Below are positions 16,882-25,510 of a stretch of 64,000 bases of DNA, piece after piece (positions within the stretch are counted from its first letter, which is position 1; each line of letters opens with the position of its first letter). This DNA comes from Yoonia sp. (GTDB taxonomy: Bacteria; Pseudomonadota; Alphaproteobacteria; Rhodobacterales; Rhodobacteraceae). The position numbers were made by a program, and so were the translations under genes. The DNA is taken from positions 124,001-188,000 of the forward strand of contig NZ_JACUUJ010000001.1 of assembly GCF_014859355.1 (NCBI RefSeq), in the 5' to 3' direction. The notes beneath the pieces were generated by a model that was not told the DNA's origin, searched no databases, and was given only the letters and a program-made list of their open reading frames with translations.

Positions 16882-17566
16882 GCCATTGCGCATCAAGCGC
16901 ATCTATGGCGGCAACGTCAAAGCGATCTTCCTCTTTCCAGTATTTGCCGGATGGGACGTAATAGGCCAGACTTTGTTCTTGCGTCAGCGCGCTTTTCACA
17001 TGTGTCTGGTTTACTGGCGCGGGTGCGGCGCTTGCGACGGTCTCAGGTGTGGCGCGCGGGAAAACCAGACGGCTTTCATCCTGTGACAGGTTGACCATCG
17101 CGCAGCCCTGCGCGGCGGCAAGCGCCATCAAGCGTGCTGATTTCGCTTCAAGCGACCGCAAGGTGACATCTGCACGCAACGGATCCGCTGTGCCTTGCCC
17201 GTAAAAATGCGTTTGGTGACCTGCCGAATAAACCATATCGCACCCCAGCACTGCAATCACGCGTGGTTTCAGCGCCGCCAGCGCCCAATAAGATGCGGTA
17301 AAGGCCATGGTACCGCCGGCATAGACAAACCCGCCAAATGTGTTTTGCAGCGGAACATAATCACCCGATCTGATGAAACGCTGCGGTGGGGCAATATCCA
17401 CCGGCTGCCGCGCTTGTGGGAAATCATCAGGGAAAATAAGGTCATCCCAGTCTGGCCGGACGGCCCAGGCATTGTTGATGGTCACAATCCGGTCAAACGG
17501 TTCGCGCGGCCAGTCCCTGCACGCCGTCACATTGGGACCACTGCCCAGAAGCAAAACAATCGACAT
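16859..17566 (-). CDS. Hypothetical protein, possible glycosyltransferase/DUF115-like fold
   Basis: A 235-residue protein of no family that I can name with confidence. It opens MSIVLLLGSGPNVTACRDWP followed by FDRIVTINNAWAVRPDWDDLIFPDD. This resembles the nucleotide-binding start of DUF115 or family-29-like glycosyltransferases, which begin with a GSGPS-type loop and a conserved Asn. A later VIAVLGCDMVYS strand and HFYG also fit. AAGGG lies 6 nt before its ATG. Its 3' end overlaps that of the kinase gene by 23 nt. It borders the sulfur island. Confidence 0.7.
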   Translation of the reverse strand: MSIVLLLGSGPNVTACRDWPREPFDRIVTINNAWAVRPDWDDLIFPDDFPQARQPVDIAPPQRFIRSGDYVPLQNTFGGFVYAGGTMAFTASYWALAALKPRVIAVLGCDMVYSAGHQTHFYGQGTADPLRADVTLRSLEAKSARLMALAAAQGCAMVNLSQDESRLVFPRATPETVASAAPAPVNQTHVKSALTQEQSLAYYVPSGKYWKEEDRFDVAAIDALDAQWLKAIREI

Positions 17567-17833
17567 CTGCCACCCTTCATTTCTGTTTGATCAAATATAA
17601 GGCAGGGTGCGTTCCGGTCGAGTAGATCAAAAACTTTTATGCCGCCGGCAGGGATGTCGTTCAGGCTAAAATGATTTAATAACAATGTATTTATTTGTTT
17701 ATTGTGCAGCGGAGCCACGGGTGCGTGCATCACATTGATTTTGAACGTTTCGTCTGCCTGCCTTGCTGTATCGCGCAGACATCAAAAATGGCAGCGTGAA
17801 TTCTACGGATGCACACCGTTAAAAACAGAAAGA

Positions 17834-19189
17834 TTACCGGAGGACCAGCCCGGCGAGCGCACAGCCGACAAGGACCGTCACGGGGCCCAGCCTGAAGTGG
17901 AACACCGCAACGAGGGCTGCCAGCATGAGGCCGAGCGCCGGCAGGTTAAGTGTGGACCAGACCGGCAGATCTATTTGGAGCCAATAGGCGGTGACTGTCC
18001 GCACCTCATGAAAAACCACATGCAGCCCGAACCAGACAGCGAGGTTGAGGATCACGCCGACTACCGCGGCGGTGACGGCTGTCAGCGCCGCTGTCAGGAC
18101 TTTGTTGTCACGCAAACGCTCGATGAAGGGCGCCCCGAGGAATATCCACAGAAAACAGGGTGTGAAAGTTACCCATGTCGTCAGCAGCCCGCCCAGCGTT
18201 GCCGCCATCAGAGGCGACATGTCGCCCGCGTCGCGGAAGGCACCCATGAAGCCCACGAACTGCGTCACCATGATCAGCGGTCCCGGTGTGGTTTCTGCCA
18301 TGCCAAGGCCGTCGAGCATTTCGCCGGGGGCAAGCCAGCCGAAATTCTGCACCGCCTCCTGTGCGACATAGGCGAGCACCGCGTAGGCGCCGCCGAAGGT
18401 TACCACGGCCATGACGCTGAAGAAGCCCGCGATCTGCGCAAAGACGTTGGCAGGGCCAAGTGCCCCGAACAACAGGGCGACCGGTGCGAGCCAGAAGACA
18501 ATGAAAATCGCCGAGACTCGGAAGGCGTAACTGCGGCTGACCTCAGCGTGGCCGGGGGTTTCCTCGCCCAGCAGCGTATCAGCATCAGCAACATTGACGT
18601 TGCCCACCCTGCCGTGCCCGCCGCCGCCATCAAACGCGGGCAGGCCTGCTTTGGCCCCGACAAGGCCGATCAGGCCAGCCAAAAGAATGATCAGCGGGAA
18701 CGGCACGGCAAAGCCGAAGATCGCCACGAAGGAGGCGGCGGCGATGGTGATCATTGCGCCGTTCTTCAAGGCGCGCGACCCGATGCGGATGACCGCCTGC
18801 ACCACGATGGCCAGCACCGCGGCCTTGAGCCCGAAAAAGAGCGCCTCGACCGGCCCGACATTGCCGTAGAGCGCATAGATCCAGCTGAGCGCCATGATCG
18901 ACACGACACCGGGCAGCACGAACAGGACGCCCGCGATGATCCCGCCCAGCGTCCGGTGCATCAACCAGCCGATATAAACGGCAAGCTGCATCGCCTCGGG
19001 CCCCGGCAGAAGCATGCAGTAGTTGAGCGCATGGAGGAACCGCTTTTCGCCCAGCCAGCGCTGCTCCTCGACCAGGATGCGATGCATGAGCGCAATTTGC
19101 CCTGCCGGCCCGCCGAAGCTTAGCATGCCGATGCGGGCCCAGATGCGGGTGGCATCTGCCACAGTAGGATAGGCGCGGTCTTGCATCAC
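17834..19189 (-). CDS. chrA: Chromate transporter ChrA
   Basis: A 451-residue long-chain CHR-family exporter built of two homologous halves. The first half has GMLSFGGPAGQIALMHRILVE and LPGPEAMQLAVYIGW; the second has VVTFGGAYAVLAYVAQEAV and TTPGPLIMVTQFVGF. Such proteins expel chromate, a sulfate analogue that enters through sulfate transporters. It overlaps a chrB remnant as ATGA and follows a sulfate/thiosulfate transporter operon on the same strand, which makes sense if transporter and exporter are expressed together. Confidence 0.95.
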   Translation of the reverse strand: MMQDRAYPTVADATRIWARIGMLSFGGPAGQIALMHRILVEEQRWLGEKRFLHALNYCMLLPGPEAMQLAVYIGWLMHRTLGGIIAGVLFVLPGVVSIMALSWIYALYGNVGPVEALFFGLKAAVLAIVVQAVIRIGSRALKNGAMITIAAASFVAIFGFAVPFPLIILLAGLIGLVGAKAGLPAFDGGGGHGRVGNVNVADADTLLGEETPGHAEVSRSYAFRVSAIFIVFWLAPVALLFGALGPANVFAQIAGFFSVMAVVTFGGAYAVLAYVAQEAVQNFGWLAPGEMLDGLGMAETTPGPLIMVTQFVGFMGAFRDAGDMSPLMAATLGGLLTTWVTFTPCFLWIFLGAPFIERLRDNKVLTAALTAVTAAVVGVILNLAVWFGLHVVFHEVRTVTAYWLQIDLPVWSTLNLPALGLMLAALVAVFHFRLGPVTVLVGCALAGLVLR

Positions 19190-19479
19190 GCTAGCCCCGG
19201 CTTGTTGGCGGGCCAGGTGTGGGGCGCCTCGGCGGCGTCCCGCGCTTTACGATAGAAGCCGTCAAAGAACTGTATTCCGGTGTCCCGCTGCGCCAGACCG
19301 TCGCGCAGGAACAATCCGCAGGGCGTTCCGGTGATGTGGTTGCGCTTGGCGGATAAAATCGCATTGGTCGCAGGCACGCGCGTTCCTCCGTCGCCGAGGT
19401 TGAAAAGGAACGCGATCTTTGGCTGGCCCCGCGTGGGCCGTCGCAAATCCCGTTCGAACAACTTCGTTTGAACATGCAC
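19186..19479 (-). pseudogene. Probable remnant of chrB (C-terminal end only)
   Basis: A 97-codon frame from a GTG, overlapping chrA as ATGA. Only its last 40 residues look familiar: GIQFFDGFYRKARDAAEAP followed by HTWP aligns by eye with the end of ChrB chromate-resistance regulators (pattern G-x3-YDALY-x3-RDA-x-E-x2-HTW). The N-terminal two thirds of ChrB are missing, and the upstream 200 nt contain no supporting frame. A decayed chrB that still couples translation to chrA is the best reading. A small unrelated protein is the alternative. Confidence 0.5.
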
Positions 19480-19682
19480 CTTTTGTCAATGGCTGTGCGG
19501 TCAGCGGTGCCGGCATGACGCGCCAGCCTGATTGATCCGCCTGTGGGCGCCGATGATGAAGACAGTGCGAACGGTCGCGTTGTCCGCTGGGGGCGGCGCC
19601 CTCGGATGTGGCCGCGCTACCGACCCGCATACGCAGCGGCCGGGCCACCCTGGCCGGCGCGATCACGGGAAAATCAGTCACG

Positions 19683-20513
19683 TCAGCCGGCCTTTCTGCC
19701 TTCGAGAACCGCTTTTACCAAAAGTGCAACGATGGCGATCAGCGTCAGCGTCGAGGCCGCGGCGAAGGCACCGACTGCATTCAGGTCGTTGAACAGCAGC
19801 TCTACGTGCAGCGGCAGGGTGTTGGTCTGACCGCGGATGTTGCCCGAGACGACAGACACCCCGCCAAACTCGCCGACGGCCCGCGCAGTGCATAGGACCG
19901 CGCCATAAAGCAGCGCCCATTTGATGTTGGGCAGGGTTACGCGGGTAAAGATCTGCCAGCCATTCGCGCCCAGCGTGACGGCGGCCTCCTCCTGCTCGGT
20001 GCCTTGGGCCTGCATCAAAGGCAGCACCTCGCGCGCGACAAAGGGCGCGGTCACGAACATCGTGACCAGCACGATGCCGGGCAGGGCGAACATCACCTGT
20101 AGGTCGTTGGCCTGAAGCCACGGCCCCAGCAGACCTTGCCGCCCGTAGAGGAGAAGATAGCAGATGCCGGCAATGATCGGCGAGATCGAAAAGGGGATTT
20201 CGATCATAGTGACGAGGATGCCGCGCCCCGGGAAGCGGTGCTTGGCCACCGCCCAAGCGGCGGCGATGCCGAAGGCCACGTTCAGCGGCACGACAATGAT
20301 CGCGGTGATTGTGGTCAGCCAGATCGCATGCAGCGTCATCGGATGCAGGATGTTCGCTGCGTAAACTTCCCACCCGCGCGAAAAGGCACGGGCGAAGATG
20401 AACGCAAGCGGGGCTGCGATGAACAGCAGCGACAGGCTGACGGCGAGGCCGATGAGCAGCCGTTCGCCCCGGCGGGACTGGCCGGGCAGATGGGTCAGGG
20501 TGGTGACGGTCAT
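19683..20513 (-). CDS. cysW: Sulfate/thiosulfate ABC transporter permease CysW (operon 1)
   Basis: A 276-residue inner-membrane permease with about six helices and the EAA coupling loop EEAAVTLGANGWQIFTRVTLP that docks onto CysA. It pairs with the adjacent CysT; the two genes overlap by 4 nt. It is the last transporter gene of operon 1 (cysA-cysP-cysT-cysW). Confidence 0.95.
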   Translation of the reverse strand: MTVTTLTHLPGQSRRGERLLIGLAVSLSLLFIAAPLAFIFARAFSRGWEVYAANILHPMTLHAIWLTTITAIIVVPLNVAFGIAAAWAVAKHRFPGRGILVTMIEIPFSISPIIAGICYLLLYGRQGLLGPWLQANDLQVMFALPGIVLVTMFVTAPFVAREVLPLMQAQGTEQEEAAVTLGANGWQIFTRVTLPNIKWALLYGAVLCTARAVGEFGGVSVVSGNIRGQTNTLPLHVELLFNDLNAVGAFAAASTLTLIAIVALLVKAVLEGRKAG

Positions 20514-21364
20514 CGGCTGACCTCGTGGTAGCGAGAGGCCCAGAACTGCAACAGGTTCGAGACCAGAAGGAGGATCAAAGCGAAGCCCAGCAGCACCAGC
20601 GCAATAGCCGCCGCGCCGTTGTAGTCGAACTCCTCTAGCCGGATGTAGGCCAGTAGGGCCGCGATTTCGGTCTTGAAGGGCAGGTTGCCGGCGATGAATA
20701 CGATGGCGCCGAATTCGCCAAGGGACCGGGCAAAGGCCGTCGTGCAGCCGGCCAGCCAGGCGGGTAGGATCGCGGGGAATACCACACGGCTAAAGATCGC
20801 CCAAGGGCGCGCGCCCAGTGTGACAGCGGCCTGTTCAAGCGCCGGGTCCATGTCTTCCAGCACGGGCTGCACAGTGCGCACCACAAACGGCACCGAAGTA
20901 AATGCCATCGCCATCGCGATCCCCCAGATCGTATAGACCACCGGAATGCCTGCCGGGTGCAGCACCGTCCCGAACCAACCGTTGGCGGAAAAAAGCGCGG
21001 TCAGCGACAGCCCTGCCACTGCCGTCGGCAACGCGAAAGGCACATCCATCAGCGCGTCAAGCAGGCGCTTGCCGGGAAAGTCATAGCGCACCAAAACCCA
21101 AGCCATCAGCAGCCCGTAGACCGCATTAAAGACTGTGGCGATGGCTGCCGCAGTCAATGTGATCTGGAAGGCCGCCACCGCGCGCGGGCTGGATATGATG
21201 CGCCAGAACCGATCAGGGCCGATTTCTGCTCCTTTCAGGATCAGCGCCGCCACCGGAATCAGCACGATCAGCGTCAGATACAGCAGCGTCGTGCCAAGGC
21301 TGAGCGTAAAGCCCGGCAGGACGCGCTTGGCGCGGATCGGCGGATCGAATGTTGCGGTGCTCAT
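20510..21364 (-). CDS. cysT: Sulfate/thiosulfate ABC transporter permease CysT/CysU (operon 1)
   Basis: A 284-residue permease. Conserved stretches are DVPFALPTAVAGLSLTALF and the coupling loop LEQAAVTLGARPWAIFSRV, then RSLGEFGAIVFIAGNLP. It starts 4 nt after the cysP stop codon without a clear ribosome site, which implies translational coupling, and overlaps cysW. Confidence 0.95.
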   Translation of the reverse strand: MSTATFDPPIRAKRVLPGFTLSLGTTLLYLTLIVLIPVAALILKGAEIGPDRFWRIISSPRAVAAFQITLTAAAIATVFNAVYGLLMAWVLVRYDFPGKRLLDALMDVPFALPTAVAGLSLTALFSANGWFGTVLHPAGIPVVYTIWGIAMAMAFTSVPFVVRTVQPVLEDMDPALEQAAVTLGARPWAIFSRVVFPAILPAWLAGCTTAFARSLGEFGAIVFIAGNLPFKTEIAALLAYIRLEEFDYNGAAAIALVLLGFALILLLVSNLLQFWASRYHEVSR

Positions 21365-21368
21365 CTGA

Positions 21369-22367
21369 TCACTGGTTCACGAAGACATTATCAAGACGCG
21401 CACCTTCGGCGAAGTGGTTTTCCTGAATGGCGTCCCACCCGCCGAAAACGTCATCGACCGTCACCAAACGCACATCGGGCAGTTGGTCGGCGAATTCGGC
21501 TGATACGCCCTCATCGGCCACGCGGTAGTAGTTCTGCGCCACGATGCGCTGCGCGTCCTCGGTGTAAAGCCATTCAAGATAGGCGGTGGCCAGTTCGCTG
21601 GTGCCGTTACGTTCGGCGACTTCGGACACGACCGCAACGGGGAAGGCCGCGAACAGGCTGACCGAAGGGGTAATCCGTTCCAGACCCTGATCGGCATAGG
21701 CGGCGGCGATCCCGCCGGTCTCGGCCTCGAACGTCACCAGAACATCACCAATGTTGCGCTCGGCAAAGGTTTGGGTTGCGCCGCGCCCGCCTGTGTCGAA
21801 CACGGGCACATTGTCGAAGATGGCTCTTACGAAGGCTTCGGCAGCGTCTTCGTCCCCGTCATTCTGTTCCAGCGCATAGGCGAATGCGGCAAGATAGGTA
21901 TAGCGTGCGTTGCCGCTGGTGCGCGGGTTGGGGAAGATAACCGAGACATCGGCGCGGGCAAGATCATCCCAGTCCTGAATGTTCAACGGATTGCCGTCGC
22001 GTACCAGGAAGGCAGGCAGCGAATACCAGGGCGAGGCGCCATTGGGCAGGGCATCGCGCCAGTCGGCGGACAAAAGCCCCCCGGCGGCCAGCACGTCGAT
22101 ATCGGTTTCCTGATTGAAGGTCACGATATCGGCACGCAACCCTTCAAGGATTGCGCGAGCCTGACGCGACGAGCCGCCATGGCTCATGTCGATCGTGATG
22201 GTGCGCCCTGTGGTTTCCTGCCAATGGTCGGCAAAGACCGGGTTGAGCGCCTCGAACAATTCGCGCGCCACGTCATAGCTGGTGTTGAGCAGGCTGTCCT
22301 GCGCGGCGGCCGGGCTTGCGGCGAGTGCCGCAGCCACAAGGGCGGTTCGTATAAAGGGAATGGTCAT
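21369..22367 (-). CDS. cysP: Periplasmic sulfate/thiosulfate-binding protein, CysP type (operon 1)
   Basis: A 332-residue periplasmic binding protein with signal peptide MTIPFIRTALVAAALAASPAAA. Signature segments follow CysP of E. coli rather than Sbp: LLNTSYDVARELFEALNP, VTFNQETDIDVL, NPRTSGNARYTYLAAF and FDTGGRGATQTFAERNIGDV. It should capture thiosulfate and sulfate for the CysTWA channel. AGGAGG stands 8 nt before the ATG, and the ATG overlaps the cysA stop. Confidence 0.94.
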   Translation of the reverse strand: MTIPFIRTALVAAALAASPAAAQDSLLNTSYDVARELFEALNPVFADHWQETTGRTITIDMSHGGSSRQARAILEGLRADIVTFNQETDIDVLAAGGLLSADWRDALPNGASPWYSLPAFLVRDGNPLNIQDWDDLARADVSVIFPNPRTSGNARYTYLAAFAYALEQNDGDEDAAEAFVRAIFDNVPVFDTGGRGATQTFAERNIGDVLVTFEAETGGIAAAYADQGLERITPSVSLFAAFPVAVVSEVAERNGTSELATAYLEWLYTEDAQRIVAQNYYRVADEGVSAEFADQLPDVRLVTVDDVFGGWDAIQENHFAEGARLDNVFVNQ

Positions 22368-23473
22368 TGTCTGGCCTCCTGTATGGAAATTGATGCGGGT
22401 TGGGCGGTGGTTGCGGTCGCAGCCTTCCGGCCGTCGGGAAAAATCGTTCCGAACGCGATGCGCAGGCGCACGGGTGCATCGACCACCAACGCATCGGCGG
22501 CAGTCGCTCGGCGCGGTGTGTCGACCTCTGCCTCGCCAAGATCGGGATGGCGCAGCACAAGGCGCAGATTGGCCCCGTTCGAAGTGCGTGTGACGATCCG
22601 CCAAGGCGCTTTCGGGTCTGGCAGAGCGACAATATCCTCGGGGCGCGTAAACAGCCGCGCGGGGCCATCCCCAAGCGCCCGCCGGGGCAGGGCGGCCAGG
22701 TCCAGCCCCGCACCTTCGGCCCTGCCAGCAAGGAGCGTCACCGGCAGTTCGACAGTGGCGCCCATGAAGCGGGCGACAAACGGGGTGGCAGGATGGTCGT
22801 GGATTGCGTCGGCATGGCCTATCTGCTCTATCTTTCCTTCGCCCATCACCACCACACGGTCGGCCAGTTCGAAAGCTTCCTCCTGGTCGTGCGTGACGAA
22901 GATGGTTGTGGATCCTGTCGCCTCGTGCACACCGCGCAACCACCGGCGCAGGTCGCGTCGGATTGCGGCATCGAGCGCGCCAAAGGGTTCGTCCAGCAGC
23001 AGCACATTCGGTTCGATGGCCAGTGCACGACCCAGCGCAACGCGCTGGCGCTGGCCGCCCGACAATTGCGTCGGATAGCGGTCGGCCAGATGGGCGATTT
23101 GCAGGAAGTGCAGCAGTTCATCGACCTTGGCCGTGATGACTGCCTTGCCCGGTCGTTCGTTGCGGGGCCGGACTGCCAAGCCGAAGGCGAGGTTGTCGCG
23201 CACGCTCATGTGCGGGAACAGCGCATAGTGCTGGAACACAAAACCGATGCGGCGGTCCTGTGCTGCCAGTTGCAGCCAGTCGGCCCCGTCCACCAAGAGC
23301 TGTCCGGCATCAGGCCATTCCAGCCCCGCGATGATCTTCAGAAGGGTTGTCTTGCCAGAACCAGAGGGGCCCAAAAGTGCCACCAACTCGCCCTTCTCGA
23401 CGCCCAGATCGATCCCGCGTAGAACATCCGTCTGTCCGAACCGTTTGGTCAGCCCTGAAATACTGATGGACAT
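22364..23473 (-). CDS. cysA: Sulfate/thiosulfate ABC transporter ATPase CysA (operon 1, full length)
   Basis: A 369-residue ATPase. Walker A is GPSGSGKTT, the signature is [15 protein letters not shown], and Walker B is [12 protein letters not shown] with the switch THDQEEAFELAD. About 130 further residues after the nucleotide-binding domain form the usual TOBE-type regulatory part, unlike the short cysA at 25511. It is the first gene of operon 1, with AAAGG before the ATG. Confidence 0.96.
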   Translation of the reverse strand: MSISISGLTKRFGQTDVLRGIDLGVEKGELVALLGPSGSGKTTLLKIIAGLEWPDAGQLLVDGADWLQLAAQDRRIGFVFQHYALFPHMSVRDNLAFGLAVRPRNERPGKAVITAKVDELLHFLQIAHLADRYPTQLSGGQRQRVALGRALAIEPNVLLLDEPFGALDAAIRRDLRRWLRGVHEATGSTTIFVTHDQEEAFELADRVVVMGEGKIEQIGHADAIHDHPATPFVARFMGATVELPVTLLAGRAEGAGLDLAALPRRALGDGPARLFTRPEDIVALPDPKAPWRIVTRTSNGANLRLVLRHPDLGEAEVDTPRRATAADALVVDAPVRLRIAFGTIFPDGRKAATATTAQPASISIQEARQ

Positions 23474-23898
23474 GGGGGCACCTTTCTAAATCAAATCGAC
23501 GAACTAAGGCGGGTTTCTCTGGGCGACAAGCTGACGGCCCATGGTGCGCTGCAACTCGCGACGAAAGTCGTTCCGCGAACATGCAAGGGAGGGCAACAGC
23601 AGCTGTCGCGGACGGCCCTTGCGTGGACGGAAGATGGGAAATTTCGCGACAAATCGGGAAACTTTCCTTATTGTTCGACATCGGCCTGATTATGCGGGAA
23701 TCCCTTCCCGGCGGAACAGTGTCTTTGACTACCACGGTGCCCCTATCCATAGGGCAAGGGCCACGATACAATTGGCGATCGGACCGGCTGTATTGATAAC
23801 CTGAGGGCCGGTACGTTCCTGTCATCATCATCGGCCGGTTCGGCGTCGTAGGCGGCAAGCCGGCAAGATCTGGTTTTGTTTCTGTCCAACATGTTGCG
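23474..23898. other. 425-nt gap upstream of cysA (operon 1)
   Basis: No convincing gene on either strand. It should contain the promoter of operon 1, which reads leftward. A perfect small inverted repeat, CGGGAA-TCCC-TTCCCG, lies near 23696. I see no known riboswitch architecture. Confidence 0.45.
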
Positions 23899-24102
23899 TC
23901 ACTTCCCGACTTGCGCATTTGGCGGTGGCGCGACGAACATGCCCTGCGGAGCGAATGTCACCGCCAGGATCCCGACATAGGCCACAAGGAAGAGCGCAAG
24001 CGCAAAGAGATGGTTCCAACGGTCTGAGACGATCATGCGCGGCCGCACAGCCCGCGGTGCAGAGCCGCGCATCAGAATGCCCACCGCTCTGCCGAAACGC
24101 AT
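23899..24102 (-). CDS. Small hypothetical membrane protein
   Basis: A 67-residue frame with one clear transmembrane helix (HLFALALFLVAYVGILAVTFA) followed by a short proline-rich tail. AAGG stands about 11 nt before the ATG at 24102, and the gene overlaps the end of the upstream hydrolase by 31 nt. I recognise no family. The helix and overlap give modest support that it is real; the N-terminal 22 residues are basic. Confidence 0.4.
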   Translation of the reverse strand: MRFGRAVGILMRGSAPRAVRPRMIVSDRWNHLFALALFLVAYVGILAVTFAPQGMFVAPPPNAQVGK

Positions 24103-24653
24103 TTCCGGGACCTTGGCATGACATAGGCCCGAGAATGGCGTGCTAGCGCATCGCGCAGTTCCAATCCCTGTGACCACGGGCCAAAACCGCTGGCGATATT
24201 GATGTGACCGGCCCTGCCCATATCGACAAGAGCGGCACCCCAGTCATGGGCAAGATCGCAGGCATCTTCGAATGGCAGCAAAGGGTCGTTTCGGCTGGCA
24301 ACGACTGTAACCGGCACGGGCAATTCTGTGCGCGGTGTGTGCATAAAACGGCGCAACCGGTCGCAACGGGCGGGATCGACAGGTGCCACCAAAAGCGCGC
24401 CTGCGATGTTCAGATGCGGCCAGATCGCCAGCAATCGCGCGACCACAAGGCAACCCAGCGAATGCGCCACCAGTATCGCACCGGGGTGCTGCAAAACGGC
24501 GCCTGCGACCTCGGCTTCCCATGCTTCGGGCGACGGGTTTGACCAATCGTCCTGGTCCACGGTCAGCGCCATCGGATCATTCTTCTGCCACCACGCCTGC
24601 CAATGCGGGTCAGGCGAGCCGTCAATACCGGGGATAAGCAAGGTGCGGGTCAT
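24072..24653 (-). CDS. Alpha/beta hydrolase of the RBBP9/YdeN family
   Basis: A 193-residue serine-hydrolase-like protein. GIDGSPDPHWQAWW at the start, the nucleophile elbow VAHSLGCLVVARL and the histidine region MGRAGHINIASGFGPW are diagnostic of RBBP9/YdeN. Substrates of bacterial members are poorly known. The final 16 or so residues after LRDALARHSRAY look unlike the family and may mark a recombination joint. AAGGAAG precedes the ATG. It lies downstream of an Lrp regulator between two sulfur transporters. Confidence 0.87.
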   Translation of the reverse strand: MTRTLLIPGIDGSPDPHWQAWWQKNDPMALTVDQDDWSNPSPEAWEAEVAGAVLQHPGAILVAHSLGCLVVARLLAIWPHLNIAGALLVAPVDPARCDRLRRFMHTPRTELPVPVTVVASRNDPLLPFEDACDLAHDWGAALVDMGRAGHINIASGFGPWSQGLELRDALARHSRAYVMPRSRKCVSAERWAF

Positions 24654-24747
24654 GCGGTCTTCCTTTCTAATCTACCTAAACACTACCATGTTTATCGTGT
24701 TTTTAGTGTTCGTTTTTTGCATGATTTAGAGAATATCGTTCTCTGCT

Positions 24748-25242
24748 TCAGACCGTCACGATGTCGATCGGCAGCAAGCTGGTGGCCTTGATCCCTTCCA
24801 TCGAGAACTTCGATGTGATGTTCCGGCAGGGCAGTTTGCGGGTCAGATCAAGATAAAAGGCGTCATAGGAATCCATGTCGGGTACCATCACCTTTAGCAG
24901 ATAGTCCACCTCGCCTGCCATACGATGCGCCTCTATGATCTGGGGATAGGCGGTAATCACTGTCGCGAAAGCATCGCGCCATTCAAACGAATGATCGGCC
25001 GCCTCGATTTCGACAAAGACGGTCAGGCCCAGCCCGATCTTTTCGGGTGCGACCAGCGCCACACGACCGGTGATCACGCCTGCCGCCTCCAGCTTCTGGA
25101 CGCGTTTCCAGCAAGGGGTTTGTGAAAGGCCCACGCGTTCGGCAAGTTGCGCCACGGGCAGAGTGGAGTCCTGCATGAGTTCGTGCAGGATTTTTCGGTC
25201 GATCCGGTCGAGGCTTGGCAGGTTGGCGTTAAACTCACTCAT
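24748..25242 (-). CDS. Lrp/AsnC-family transcriptional regulator
   Basis: A 164-residue feast/famine regulator. The helix-turn-helix (LDRIDRKILHELMQDSTL, QLAERVGLSQTPCWKRVQKLE) is followed by a RAM ligand-binding domain (VFVEIEAADHS, MAGEVDYLLKVMVPDMDSY). Relatives sense amino acids, some of them sulfur compounds. GGGGAA lies 6 nt before the start chosen at 25242. Its position between two sulfur transport operons suggests, but does not prove, a sulfur amino acid as ligand. Confidence 0.92.
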   Translation of the reverse strand: MSEFNANLPSLDRIDRKILHELMQDSTLPVAQLAERVGLSQTPCWKRVQKLEAAGVITGRVALVAPEKIGLGLTVFVEIEAADHSFEWRDAFATVITAYPQIIEAHRMAGEVDYLLKVMVPDMDSYDAFYLDLTRKLPCRNITSKFSMEGIKATSLLPIDIVTV

Positions 25243-25510
25243 CGTCGGTTCCCCAAGCTTGCTTCGCGACCGGCGCCATCTGTCAGACACGCGCCCGTCG
25301 TCGGTATTGACCACAACTGCCCGGACGAAGCCGGCACACCCGGTTCGGGCGGGGTGATGCCAGACGAAACCACCAGCCGCCCCCTTTCGCTTGTCAAAGC
25401 GCGGCTCTCTCGGTGAGGGACAGAACGGTTGGAAGCGTGAGGCGGGGTGTTCAACGCACCCGACCCGGCAGTTTGGCAGGGCCGCGTCCGGTCAATTTTG
25501 CATTCCCGCC

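Noticed and set aside
17527-17733. A 68-codon minus-strand frame upstream of the hypothetical protein at 16859-17566
   Set aside because: It overlaps the start of that gene, lacks a ribosome site and is of ordinary random composition.
17702-19123. A 473-codon open frame antisense to chrA
   Set aside because: It mirrors a clear chrA on the other strand, has no domain and is dominated by charged low-information sequence. High GC makes such antisense frames common; similar ones at 21771-23078, 34421-36154, 39302-40321, 46891-48114 and 59523-60977 were rejected for the same reason.
23474-23898. Riboswitch (SAM-type or other) upstream of the cysA-cysP-cysT-cysW operon
   Set aside because: No recognisable conserved core was found; only small inverted repeats are seen.
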